Shown here: piece after piece, positions 8,023 to 15,020 of the stretch
Layout of the letters: every line of letters starts with the position of its first letter
Position numbering within the stretch: position 1 is the first letter of the stretch
Assembly: GCA_019245275.1 (NCBI GenBank)
Contig: JAFARW010000145.1
Location: forward strand, 1-25,986
DNA: 25,986 nucleotides
From: Vulcanimicrobiota bacterium
GTDB lineage: Bacteria; Vulcanimicrobiota; Vulcanimicrobiia; Vulcanimicrobiales; Vulcanimicrobiaceae
Reading direction: 5' to 3'
Made by a program: the position numbers and the translations under genes
The notes under the pieces: model-generated
The model's input: the letters and a program-made list of their open reading frames with translations, nothing else
Told to the model about the DNA's origin: nothing
Databases searched by the model: none

Positions 8023-9410
8023 ACCCGAGGCGCTCGTCGCAGAGCGTCCGGTATCACAACGAGCCACGGAGTTGCGAGCGCGAAGAGCGTGATTGCGACA
8101 TTGCGTTCCCAATGCGCCGCCGAGCTCATATCCGGCAGGTATCGTGCGAAGATCGTCAGGGTCGCCGCAACGATCGCCCACGAGATGCGCTCTTCAAATG
8201 CAAGAAAAGCAACGGGCAAGATCCAGAGTGCATACCACGGATACGGGTTCGGAATGATCAACCACAGCGCCAAGGCAAAGAAACCGGCGCCTTGCATCTC
8301 GCCAGCGACGGCGAGCCGCGCGCCTCGATAAGCGAGCCAACCGGCGCTCACGAGCGCAACCGCGATCGCGAGTTCGACGGCGTGCACGTGCGCTCCAAAG
8401 GTCGCGTGTGCGACCTGTGCGACCAGATATTGCAGTGAATACTGCGGCAGATAACGCCCGTGCGGAACGAGCCCCGTCGCGACCGTTGCTTCAAATGGAC
8501 GCGAGAGAATCACGACAAGGATGGCGCCGGTCGCGACGCCGGCGATCGTGCGCAGAAATATATCTCGTTTTGGCCACGCAAAGACGGCCACCGCAATGGC
8601 GGCGGCGATGCCGGATGCCTTGATGAGCGCGCTGCTCATAAGCGCTAATGCACCAGCGAAGTGACCGAAGCGTTTGAGCACGAGCAAGGCCAATAGTACC
8701 GATGCCAAGACAATCGTATCGTTGTGGCCTTCTGCCGCGCACCAGATCGCAACGGGGTTCAGCAGCACGCCGGAGATTGCAAGCCGCCGATGACGCTGAT
8801 CGCTGAAAAGTGCCGCCAACAAAGGCGCACAGATCAAGAACGCCGCGACGCATAGGAGCCGTATCGCTAGCAGCTGCGCCGCGGTGCCGAGCGGCGCCGC
8901 AACTCCGACGGCGGTCTTCGCCATCCAGACGAACAGCGGTCCATACACGCAGATTGGCAGCGGATTGCTCCACTGCCAAGTGGCGGCAGCGATCAACGGA
9001 TCGTGCAATGTAATTGGCGCGTGTGTGTAAGGATCGAGGCCGTGCAGCGCCAGCGACCCGTAAGCCGCGTACGCGTAGACGTCGCTCGAAAAGACGACCG
9101 GAAAAGTCAGCGCGGCTGCAAGCGCCGCGGCGCTAGCGACAACGACGAAGAGCGTCGTGCCCCGATCGAAGCGCTCACCCGCCGCTAAGCGCGCCAGCCA
9201 ACGAACGTATGCGACGGACGCCACAACAATGCAGGCGAAGACGCATGACCACAGGAGCGCGCCGAAATCTTGCCAGTGCGTGACGACCGGCAGCGGTTGC
9301 GCCAAATCGGGAGCAACGCTCTTCGGCGCACCGTGGAGCATGACGCGCAGCAGCAGGCTTGCCACCGCAAAAGCGATCGGTACCGCGACGACGGAGCGTG
9401 CCGTCGGCAT
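7980..9410 (-). CDS. GT-C fold glycosyltransferase (GT87/MptB-like)
   Basis: The product has 476 residues from ATG 9410. That start falls two bases after the stop of the GtrB-like gene, and the open frame further upstream is a shadow of that gene. The protein is polytopic. The first large loop holds SSDVYAYAAYG and HGLDPYTHAP, the DxY…GxDPY pattern of polyprenyl-phosphate-mannose-dependent GT-C enzymes; Asp 110 is the likely catalytic residue. PICVYGPLF and AEGHNDTIVL also fit that group. These enzymes take a sugar from a polyprenyl-phosphate donor on the outer face of the inner membrane. The upstream gene encodes a likely donor synthase, so the two form a natural pair. The sugar and acceptor are not readable. 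The 3' end overlaps the convergent Wzx-like gene. Confidence 0.83.
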   Translation of the reverse strand: MPTARSVVAVPIAFAVASLLLRVMLHGAPKSVAPDLAQPLPVVTHWQDFGALLWSCVFACIVVASVAYVRWLARLAAGERFDRGTTLFVVVASAAALAAALTFPVVFSSDVYAYAAYGSLALHGLDPYTHAPITLHDPLIAAATWQWSNPLPICVYGPLFVWMAKTAVGVAAPLGTAAQLLAIRLLCVAAFLICAPLLAALFSDQRHRRLAISGVLLNPVAIWCAAEGHNDTIVLASVLLALLVLKRFGHFAGALALMSSALIKASGIAAAIAVAVFAWPKRDIFLRTIAGVATGAILVVILSRPFEATVATGLVPHGRYLPQYSLQYLVAQVAHATFGAHVHAVELAIAVALVSAGWLAYRGARLAVAGEMQGAGFFALALWLIIPNPYPWYALWILPVAFLAFEERISWAIVAATLTIFARYLPDMSSAAHWERNVAITLFALATPWLVVIPDALRRAPRVYPEASERTGFPIR

Positions 9411-9412
9411 GC

Positions 9413-10387
9413 TTAACGGAGCGTCGTGCGCACTCGGCCTGAACGAACCGTCGATGCGTCGTCGATCCGATCGATTACGTAGAGCGGCCGGTGCTTGCTT
9501 TGATCGTAAATACGCCCGACGTATTCCCCCAAGATCCCGATCGTAATCAACTGAACGCCGCCAAGGAACAAGATCGCAACCATCATCGACGTATAGCCGG
9601 GAAAATTGCGATGCGCAAACTTGAGCCCGAGGATCACAAGTGCATACACAAAGGATAGGCCGCTGACGAGAAAACCGAGATACGTCGCGAAGCGCAGCGG
9701 AATCTCTGAGAACGACGTCACGCCGTCGATCGCGAAGCGCAGCATCTTTGCCAGCGAATACTTCGACTTGCCGGAGTGCCGCGGATCGCGATCGTAAGGA
9801 ACGCCGATCTGCGCAAAGCCGGCCCAGCTCGTTAGTCCTCTCAGAAAGCGATGCTTCTCGCGCGATTGCCGCAAGACGTCGGCAACGCGGCGGCTGATCA
9901 ATCGGAAATCGCCCGCGTCCAAAGGAATCGCAACGTTCGTCAGCCGCTGAGCAAGGCGGTAAAACCATCGCGCGGTGGCAATTTTGAAGCCGCTCTCGCC
10001 TTTGCGCGAACGCCTGACCGCGTAGACGACGTCGTAACCTTGCTGCCAGCGATCGAGAAAGGCGCCGATGAGCTCCGGCGGATCTTGCAGGTCGGTATCC
10101 ATGAGTACGATCGCATCGCCGCGCGCGACGTCGATTCCGGCCGTCGCCGCAATCTGATGGCCGAAGTTACGCGACAGGGTGACGACGCGCAAGGCCGGAT
10201 AGCGCCGGATCAGCTCGCGCGCGATCTCGAGCGTAGCATCTGTGCCGCCATCGTTGACGATGATGATTTCGTACGGCAGATGATCCGCGCGTTCAGCGAG
10301 CGTCCGGTCGGTGCGCTCGACGACTTCACGGATATTGCCTTCTTCGTTAAAGGCCGGGCAAACGACCGAGACGACGGGCGCGTCCAC
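9413..10387 (-). CDS. GtrB/DPM1-like polyprenyl-phosphate glycosyltransferase (GT2)
   Basis: The product has 324 residues from GTG 10387. The GT2 core shows VCPAFNEEGNI, IIIVNDGGTDAT, LSRNFGHQIAATAGID, MDTDLQDPPEL (metal-binding Asp 97/Asp 99) and AGDFRLISRR. Two membrane segments follow (about residues 235-258 and 267-290). This is the GtrB/ArnC/DPM1 layout: transfer of a hexose from a nucleotide sugar to undecaprenyl or related phosphate on the cytoplasmic face. The donor is probably GDP-mannose or UDP-glucose, but family members cannot be told apart by eye. It lies five bases after the CBM20-like gene and two before the GT-C gene, so it belongs to the same transcript. Confidence 0.88.
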   Translation of the reverse strand: MDAPVVSVVCPAFNEEGNIREVVERTDRTLAERADHLPYEIIIVNDGGTDATLEIARELIRRYPALRVVTLSRNFGHQIAATAGIDVARGDAIVLMDTDLQDPPELIGAFLDRWQQGYDVVYAVRRSRKGESGFKIATARWFYRLAQRLTNVAIPLDAGDFRLISRRVADVLRQSREKHRFLRGLTSWAGFAQIGVPYDRDPRHSGKSKYSLAKMLRFAIDGVTSFSEIPLRFATYLGFLVSGLSFVYALVILGLKFAHRNFPGYTSMMVAILFLGGVQLITIGILGEYVGRIYDQSKHRPLYVIDRIDDASTVRSGRVRTTLR

Positions 10388-10392
10388 GCCCT

Positions 10393-11259
10393 TTAGTGCG
10401 GCGGCGTCGGTTGCGGACGGTGTGGGTTCGGCGGCAAGTTACCGAAGGGATTTGGATTATACGGGGTCGGCACGGCTAACGGATTACCGGCAGGTCCGTT
10501 CAGCTGTTCATCGCCCCAATGGTAGACGACGTCCGCTTTGTCTTTGACATCGAGGTTCAGGATTTCCAACTGACGCGGCGCGGCTTCGAGACCGTTCTGG
10601 GCGCGTTCTGCCGTCGATTGCGAGCCACGCGTGTAGCGGTAGTAGAAGACCGTGCCCGAGCTGAGCTTACGAACGACGCGATAGTGCAGCGCGTCGATGC
10701 GATCCATGCGAATCGCCTGCGGGTTCCAGCCGCTCAAATCCGTCGAGATATAGACGACGTCCGCGAAACCCGTCGAGGGCGGAACCTGCACGGTGAATGT
10801 GACGAGCACCGGTCTACCGTTCAAGGGTTCACGGGAGAATGCAAGAGTGCCGGATTTGGTAACGCCGGGCGTCGCCGGAGCGAGGTCCGGATTCGGCTGC
10901 GGCGGCGAGGCTGCAATTGCGAAGCGCCGCAACGCATTCAGATCGCCCTCGGCCGGTACTGCTTTCGACGAGAGTTCGATCGCCGTGATGTGTCCATTCG
11001 TCGGGTCAAACGTTGCGCGCGCGAAGAGGCGGGGGCGGATTTTCGACATCGTCGGCTGCTTGGTTTTGTAGTCGAGGATCGGAGCGTTTGCGTTGATGCG
11101 AAAACCGTCGCCCGTGGTGAAGAAAACGAAGCCTTCTTGCGCATCGAGGATCTGGCCGGTTGCGACAATGGGCGCCGGCTGCGCGACTGCCGCCGACACG
11201 ACGAACGCAAGCGCCGCGATGACCGCAGCACCGCGCCGCACGTTACCAGCGATCTTCAC
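10393..11259 (-). CDS. Exported protein with CBM20-like starch-binding domain
   Basis: The product has 288 residues from GTG 11259. A signal peptide (MKIAGNVRRG plus a hydrophobic core ending SAAVAQ) is followed by a small beta-rich domain (about residues 31-102). A domain at about 150-236 resembles CBM20: VTFTVQVP, DVVYISTDLSGWNP (Trp 178), GTVFYYRYTRGS, AERAQNG and RQLEI follow the usual order of strands and the YTRGS hallmark. The tail is rich in Pro and Asn (PYNPNPFGN, PPNPHRPQPTPPH) and looks disordered. CBM20 domains bind alpha-glucans, but there is no catalytic module here. GTGA overlaps the stop of the LptD-like gene by four bases, indicating translational coupling. Binding to the exported glycan or a periplasmic chaperone role is inference. 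Confidence 0.75.
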   Translation of the reverse strand: MKIAGNVRRGAAVIAALAFVVSAAVAQPAPIVATGQILDAQEGFVFFTTGDGFRINANAPILDYKTKQPTMSKIRPRLFARATFDPTNGHITAIELSSKAVPAEGDLNALRRFAIAASPPQPNPDLAPATPGVTKSGTLAFSREPLNGRPVLVTFTVQVPPSTGFADVVYISTDLSGWNPQAIRMDRIDALHYRVVRKLSSGTVFYYRYTRGSQSTAERAQNGLEAAPRQLEILNLDVKDKADVVYHWGDEQLNGPAGNPLAVPTPYNPNPFGNLPPNPHRPQPTPPH

Positions 11260-13058
11260 GGCAGAATTTGGATTTGGAAGTACGGGCTCCAGCGGATGTT
11301 TGCAAAATTGAAGTAGTAGGTCCGCGAGATGTCCAGCATTGTGTGCGGTGCGACGCGAATTCTGACGTCGCCCGTGATGTCGTACGGCGGCTGCCCGTAG
11401 TAGAAGGGGATTGAGGCCGGAAAGTCGGTGTGTTTCCGAGCGAAGACGGCGAGCGCAAAATCGGGATTGGGCGTAAATGCGAAGCCGCCCGTCAGCGTAC
11501 GGTAGGTCGCGAGACCGCGAAACGCTGCGAATCCCGGATACGTGGTGCCGTTGACGACCGGCACGTAGGACGGATATGCCAAGTCCTGGTTGTGCCCGTA
11601 CACGTCCGAAACGTTACGAACGTCATATTGTAGATACGTCACGGCATGGGTACCGTAGAGTTTGCTCGCGCTCACTGTCGAGTCGGTCGTATCGACGTAA
11701 TGTGGCGCTCCCCAAATGCGCTGCTTGTCGACGACCGCGTTCAAGAAGGCATTGTTGCCAAGCTTTAGCGACGGTGTGTAGAGCGTCAAACCGATGAGAT
11801 TCTGCCATAGATTTTGGCCGACGCCGAACGGCGTGCCGGATGGGTTGCAATAGTTTGGATTGTTGGGATCGCCCGAGCATTGACCGGTTGACGGCGCGGC
11901 ATACCCTTGGATGCCGTAGATGTCGTGCACGTACACGCCGCCGATGCGCGCCCGTTCGTAGAGCGGCAAATGCCCAATCCGTTCATCGAACGAGGTCAGC
12001 GTCAGCTGCAGATTGACCGGATGCGCCGCGTTGAACGTGTGCGATGGATCTTGAAAGTAAAGCAGTGCCGGTTCGCCTAGCAGACTCTGGTTGTAAAAAT
12101 TCGCGCTCAGCTGCAGGTACGAACGAGAGAGTCCTTGCGTGAGCGTTAGGTTCGAGTACTGTGACGATTCAACCGGCATCGAGAGGCCGGATTGAAAGGT
12201 ATGCAGCTGCGTGTACGTCTGCACTTGCGTTTCCGGTCCGAGACGATCCGACATCAGCAGATTCCAGAATTTCGATGGCCGCGTCCCCGGATTCACTGAG
12301 AAAACCGCGTACGCTTTGTCGCTCGCAAAATGCTGCTCGAATGAAAAATATGTCTTGTTGTAGTTGTCGTACCGGAAGTGTACGGCACTGATCGAATGCT
12401 CGTTTCCGGCGAAGGGATACGGCGCATCGAAGTTCGCGCCGCTCAAAGAGTTTTGCGCGAGATTCGGATTCGTTGAGAAGTTCAACACATATACGGGCGA
12501 CGGTAAATAAGCGAGGCCCGTGTCGACGCTGGCCGGCCGGAATGTCACGTAGTTATTCGGGCTGATGACGGCGGACTGCGATCGAATGTAGGGGCGCGCG
12601 CCTCCGAGATCGGGGAAGAAGAAGGCGTCGCCGGGCATTTCGCGTCCCTTTTGCGGATGGGCAAAATCATTGTCGAGATACGTCCAGCGGTCAGGCTGAT
12701 CGGTCACCGGTACGAAATACACTCGGCTAAAGCTCAAGAAATCGGACATCGCGGCCCCGTGGATCGTCTGCGCACCGTTCGTTATCGTCACGTTGCCGGC
12801 GACTAAGAATCGGTGCAGGCGCAAGTCCATCGAGAAAGTATCGCCTTGGACTTGCAGCGCGCCGAGGTTGACCTTCACGTTTCCGTCCGCCTCAATCAAA
12901 AAGCGGTCGTAGTAAAATTCGACCTGGTCGGCGCTTAAACGAATCAGGCCCGGTGAGGTCGACGTCGCGGGATCATTGGCGCGCGCTTGCGTTTGCAGCC
13001 CGCACAGGATCGATCCGGCAAGCACTAACGCTGCGACGAGCCGGAGCAGCACTGTCAT
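11256..13058 (-). CDS. LptD/OstA-like outer-membrane protein
   Basis: The product has 600 residues from ATG 13058, chosen because MTVLLRLVAALVLAGSILCG starts a signal peptide; the frame upstream has no recognisable content. Residues about 38-110 resemble the LptA/OstA beta-jellyroll: LIRLSADQVEFYYDRFLIEA, DGNVKV, ALQVQGDTFSMDL and VAGNVTI. The rest is dominated by alternating, aromatic-rich strands (for example YYFNFANIRW and SPYFQIQILP at the C-terminus), consistent with a beta-barrel. LptD inserts lipopolysaccharide into the outer leaflet. This protein is shorter than proteobacterial LptD (about 780 residues) and I cannot see the disulfide Cys pattern of that family. A divergent LptD or a related export barrel are both possible. 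It is first in a four-gene operon with glycosyltransferases, which suits glycolipid or glycan export. Confidence 0.78.
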   Translation of the reverse strand: MTVLLRLVAALVLAGSILCGLQTQARANDPATSTSPGLIRLSADQVEFYYDRFLIEADGNVKVNLGALQVQGDTFSMDLRLHRFLVAGNVTITNGAQTIHGAAMSDFLSFSRVYFVPVTDQPDRWTYLDNDFAHPQKGREMPGDAFFFPDLGGARPYIRSQSAVISPNNYVTFRPASVDTGLAYLPSPVYVLNFSTNPNLAQNSLSGANFDAPYPFAGNEHSISAVHFRYDNYNKTYFSFEQHFASDKAYAVFSVNPGTRPSKFWNLLMSDRLGPETQVQTYTQLHTFQSGLSMPVESSQYSNLTLTQGLSRSYLQLSANFYNQSLLGEPALLYFQDPSHTFNAAHPVNLQLTLTSFDERIGHLPLYERARIGGVYVHDIYGIQGYAAPSTGQCSGDPNNPNYCNPSGTPFGVGQNLWQNLIGLTLYTPSLKLGNNAFLNAVVDKQRIWGAPHYVDTTDSTVSASKLYGTHAVTYLQYDVRNVSDVYGHNQDLAYPSYVPVVNGTTYPGFAAFRGLATYRTLTGGFAFTPNPDFALAVFARKHTDFPASIPFYYGQPPYDITGDVRIRVAPHTMLDISRTYYFNFANIRWSPYFQIQILP

Positions 13059-13175
13059 AGCGTATCGGACCTTTGCCGGATGCACGGAAATCCATGCTTT
13101 GACCAGCTCAGCACAGGTGCTTCGAGGCGCAGGCGGCCCCGATTTGTGGACCGAACGGCCGCACGCGAGTAGCCG
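13059..13175. promoter_or_regulatory. Divergent control region between LptD-like operon and deoB run
   Basis: These 117 bases separate the starts of the two largest transcription units in the window. A TTGACC hexamer at 13099-13104 reads on the plus strand, but 17 bases downstream there is no TATAAT-like hexamer. AGCAC-AG-GTGCT (13110-13121) is a small inverted repeat with five-base arms that could be an operator. Neither start has a strong Shine-Dalgarno sequence. Confidence 0.35.
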
Positions 13176-14300
13176 ATGCCCCGACACGTCACGATCGTCC
13201 TAGACTCCGCCGGCGTCGGCGCCCTCCCGGATGCCGCCTCGTACGGGGATGCGGCCGGAGCGAACACGATCGGCAACGCAGCGCTGGCTGTCGGCGGGCT
13301 GTCACTTCCGAATTTCGAGCGGCTAGGGTTAGGAAGCATCACGCCAATTCTTGGCGTAGCGCCGGTTGCGGCCACCGCAGCGGCGCATGCTCGGCTCGCT
13401 GAGCGATCGCGCGGCAAAGATACGATCACCGGTCACTGGGAAATGGTCGGAATCATCACCGAGGTCCCATTTCGCACGTATCCGCACGGCTTTCCGCCGG
13501 AGGTCGTCGCTATGTTCGCCGAGATCGTCGGGTGCGCGCCGCTTGGAAATGAGACGGCTTCCGGAACCGAGATCATCGCGCGCCTCGGTCCGCGGCACCA
13601 GCAGAGTGGGAGGCCGATCCTCTACACATCGGCCGATTCCGTCTTTCAGGTAGCCGCGCATGAGGAAACCGTCCCATTGCCGACGCTCTACGATTGGTGC
13701 GAGCGCGCTCGCGCCGGTTTGGTCGCTCCACACAACGTCAACCGGGTAATCGCTCGGCCGTTCGCCGGAGCTCCCGGTGAATACGTGCGCACGTCGAACC
13801 GGCGCGACTACCCAGTCGCGGCTCCAGCGAATCTGTTGGATCGCCTGGCTGCGGCGCGCGTGCCGATCCATGCAGTCGGCAAGATATCGGATATTTACAA
13901 CGCTCGCGGCATCTCTACGTCAACCCGAGTTGCGGACGATGCGGAAGCGATCGATCGCACTCTCGATCTGATGGCACGTGTCGCAGACGGCTTAATCTTC
14001 ACGAATTTAAATGATTTCGACAGCAAATATGGCCACCGGCGCGATGTGCGCGGCTACGCCGCGGCGCTCGAGCGACTCGACCGCCGGATTCCGGAACTGC
14101 TTGGACGCTTGCGAGCCGGCGACCGGCTCCTTTTCACAGCCGACCACGGCTGCGACCCCACCGCTCCCGGCAGCGACCACACGCGGGAATATGTGCCGTT
14201 TATCGAAGTCGGCAACCCGGGCCGAAGCGGAGGCTGGGGGACGCTTGAAGGATTACAGAGAGTCGGTGCTTCGATTGAAGAAACGCTCAGATGGAATTGA
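13176..14300 (+). CDS. deoB: Phosphopentomutase
   Basis: The product has 374 residues; the family is usually about 390-400. DeoB interconverts (deoxy)ribose-1-phosphate and (deoxy)ribose-5-phosphate in the cytoplasm using two Mn ions. The alkaline-phosphatase-superfamily signature is intact: VLDSAGVG (Asp 10), GKDTITGHWEM with the phosphoacceptor Thr, TNLNDFDSKYGHRRD and FTADHGCDPT followed by GSDHTREYVP. The start at ATG 13176 places the first metal ligand at the usual distance from the N-terminus. It is the only central-metabolism gene in this glycan cluster and overlaps the next gene by ten bases. A role in pentose-phosphate supply for a nucleotide sugar is conceivable, but ordinary nucleoside salvage is equally likely. 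Confidence 0.93.
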   Translation: MPRHVTIVLDSAGVGALPDAASYGDAAGANTIGNAALAVGGLSLPNFERLGLGSITPILGVAPVAATAAAHARLAERSRGKDTITGHWEMVGIITEVPFRTYPHGFPPEVVAMFAEIVGCAPLGNETASGTEIIARLGPRHQQSGRPILYTSADSVFQVAAHEETVPLPTLYDWCERARAGLVAPHNVNRVIARPFAGAPGEYVRTSNRRDYPVAAPANLLDRLAAARVPIHAVGKISDIYNARGISTSTRVADDAEAIDRTLDLMARVADGLIFTNLNDFDSKYGHRRDVRGYAAALERLDRRIPELLGRLRAGDRLLFTADHGCDPTAPGSDHTREYVPFIEVGNPGRSGGWGTLEGLQRVGASIEETLRWN

Positions 14301-14974
14301 TTGAGGCTTTAAAGTCCTCACAAAAGATCCAGCCGCGCGCGTCCGTTCATCTATTGCCGCGCGTCGTTCCCGCATCGTGGCGTTGGTGCAAGCGGGCGAT
14401 GGATCTGTTCCTGGGAACGTTTTTCTTGTTGCTGGCAGCACCGGTAATCGCAGCGGCTGCAATCGCAATCATCATCGTCTCACCGGGTTCGCCGTTTTTC
14501 GTGCAGCAGCGCGTCGGCCGTTTGGGCCGGCGCTTTCCATTGTATAAACTTCGCACGATGGTCTCCGGAGCGCATCTGCTGCACGGCGACCTCCAGCACC
14601 TGAACGAAGTTGATGGTCCCGTATTCAAAATCCGCAAAGATCCGCGTCTACACTCGCTCGGCGCGTTCTTGCGCAAAAGCAGCATCGACGAGCTGCCGAA
14701 CTTTTGGAATGTCCTGACGGGCGACATGTCGATCGTTGGTCCGCGTCCACCGCTGCCTTCCGAAGTCGAGCACTATAGCGATTATGCGATGCGGCGTTTG
14801 ACCGTAAAACCGGGCATCACATGTCTTTGGCAAATCTCCGGGCGTTCGAACCTATCATTTGACGAGTGGATGCGCTTGGACAACGAGTACATCGACAATT
14901 GGACGCCGGGCGCAGATTTGAAGATCATTCTGCGAACGATTCCCACGGTTGTGCGCAGGGAAGGCGCGCATTAA
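14291..14974 (+). CDS. Initiating sugar-1-phosphate transferase (WcaJ/PglC family)
   Basis: The product has 227 residues. One hydrophobic segment (about residues 37-63) is followed by the bacterial sugar transferase domain (PF02397): QQRVGRLGRRFPLYKLRTM, FKIRKDPRLHSLG, RKSSIDELPNFWNVL with the catalytic Asp-Glu pair (133-134), GDMSIVGPRPP, RRLTVKPGITCLWQISGRS. These enzymes move a sugar phosphate from a nucleotide sugar to undecaprenyl phosphate and so begin repeat-unit assembly. It is the short, single-membrane-segment form, like PglC or the C-terminal half of WcaJ, without the long N-terminal membrane domain. Its ATG lies inside the last codons of deoB, indicating coupled expression. The sugar cannot be read from sequence. 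Confidence 0.92.
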   Translation: MELIEALKSSQKIQPRASVHLLPRVVPASWRWCKRAMDLFLGTFFLLLAAPVIAAAAIAIIIVSPGSPFFVQQRVGRLGRRFPLYKLRTMVSGAHLLHGDLQHLNEVDGPVFKIRKDPRLHSLGAFLRKSSIDELPNFWNVLTGDMSIVGPRPPLPSEVEHYSDYAMRRLTVKPGITCLWQISGRSNLSFDEWMRLDNEYIDNWTPGADLKIILRTIPTVVRREGAH

Positions 14975-15005
14975 GGAACCTTCCTAAAAGACCTGTTCCC
15001 AATGT

Positions 15006-15020
15006 AACGAAGGGTTCGTT
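15006..15020 (+). promoter_or_regulatory. Hairpin enclosing the ribosome-binding site of the MurJ-like gene
   Basis: AACGAA (15006-15011) and TTCGTT (15015-15020) form a perfect six-bp stem whose loop is GGG. The GTG start codon follows directly at 15021. GAAGGG, the only Shine-Dalgarno-like sequence, lies in the left arm and loop, six bases from the start. Folding would limit ribosome access, so this may tune translation. Confidence 0.4.

Noticed and set aside
9411..9968. N-terminal extension of the GT-C frame (186 residues)
   Set aside because: It overlaps the GtrB-like gene completely, is Arg/Ser-rich shadow sequence, and the ATG at 9410 follows the upstream stop by two bases.
13099..13127. 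Sigma-70-type promoter for the deoB run starting with TTGACC
   Set aside because: No -10 hexamer at suitable spacing.
13059..13187. Extension of the LptD-like frame across the divergent gap into deoB
   Set aside because: It would put 43 residues without family features before a clear signal peptide and overlap the deoB start.
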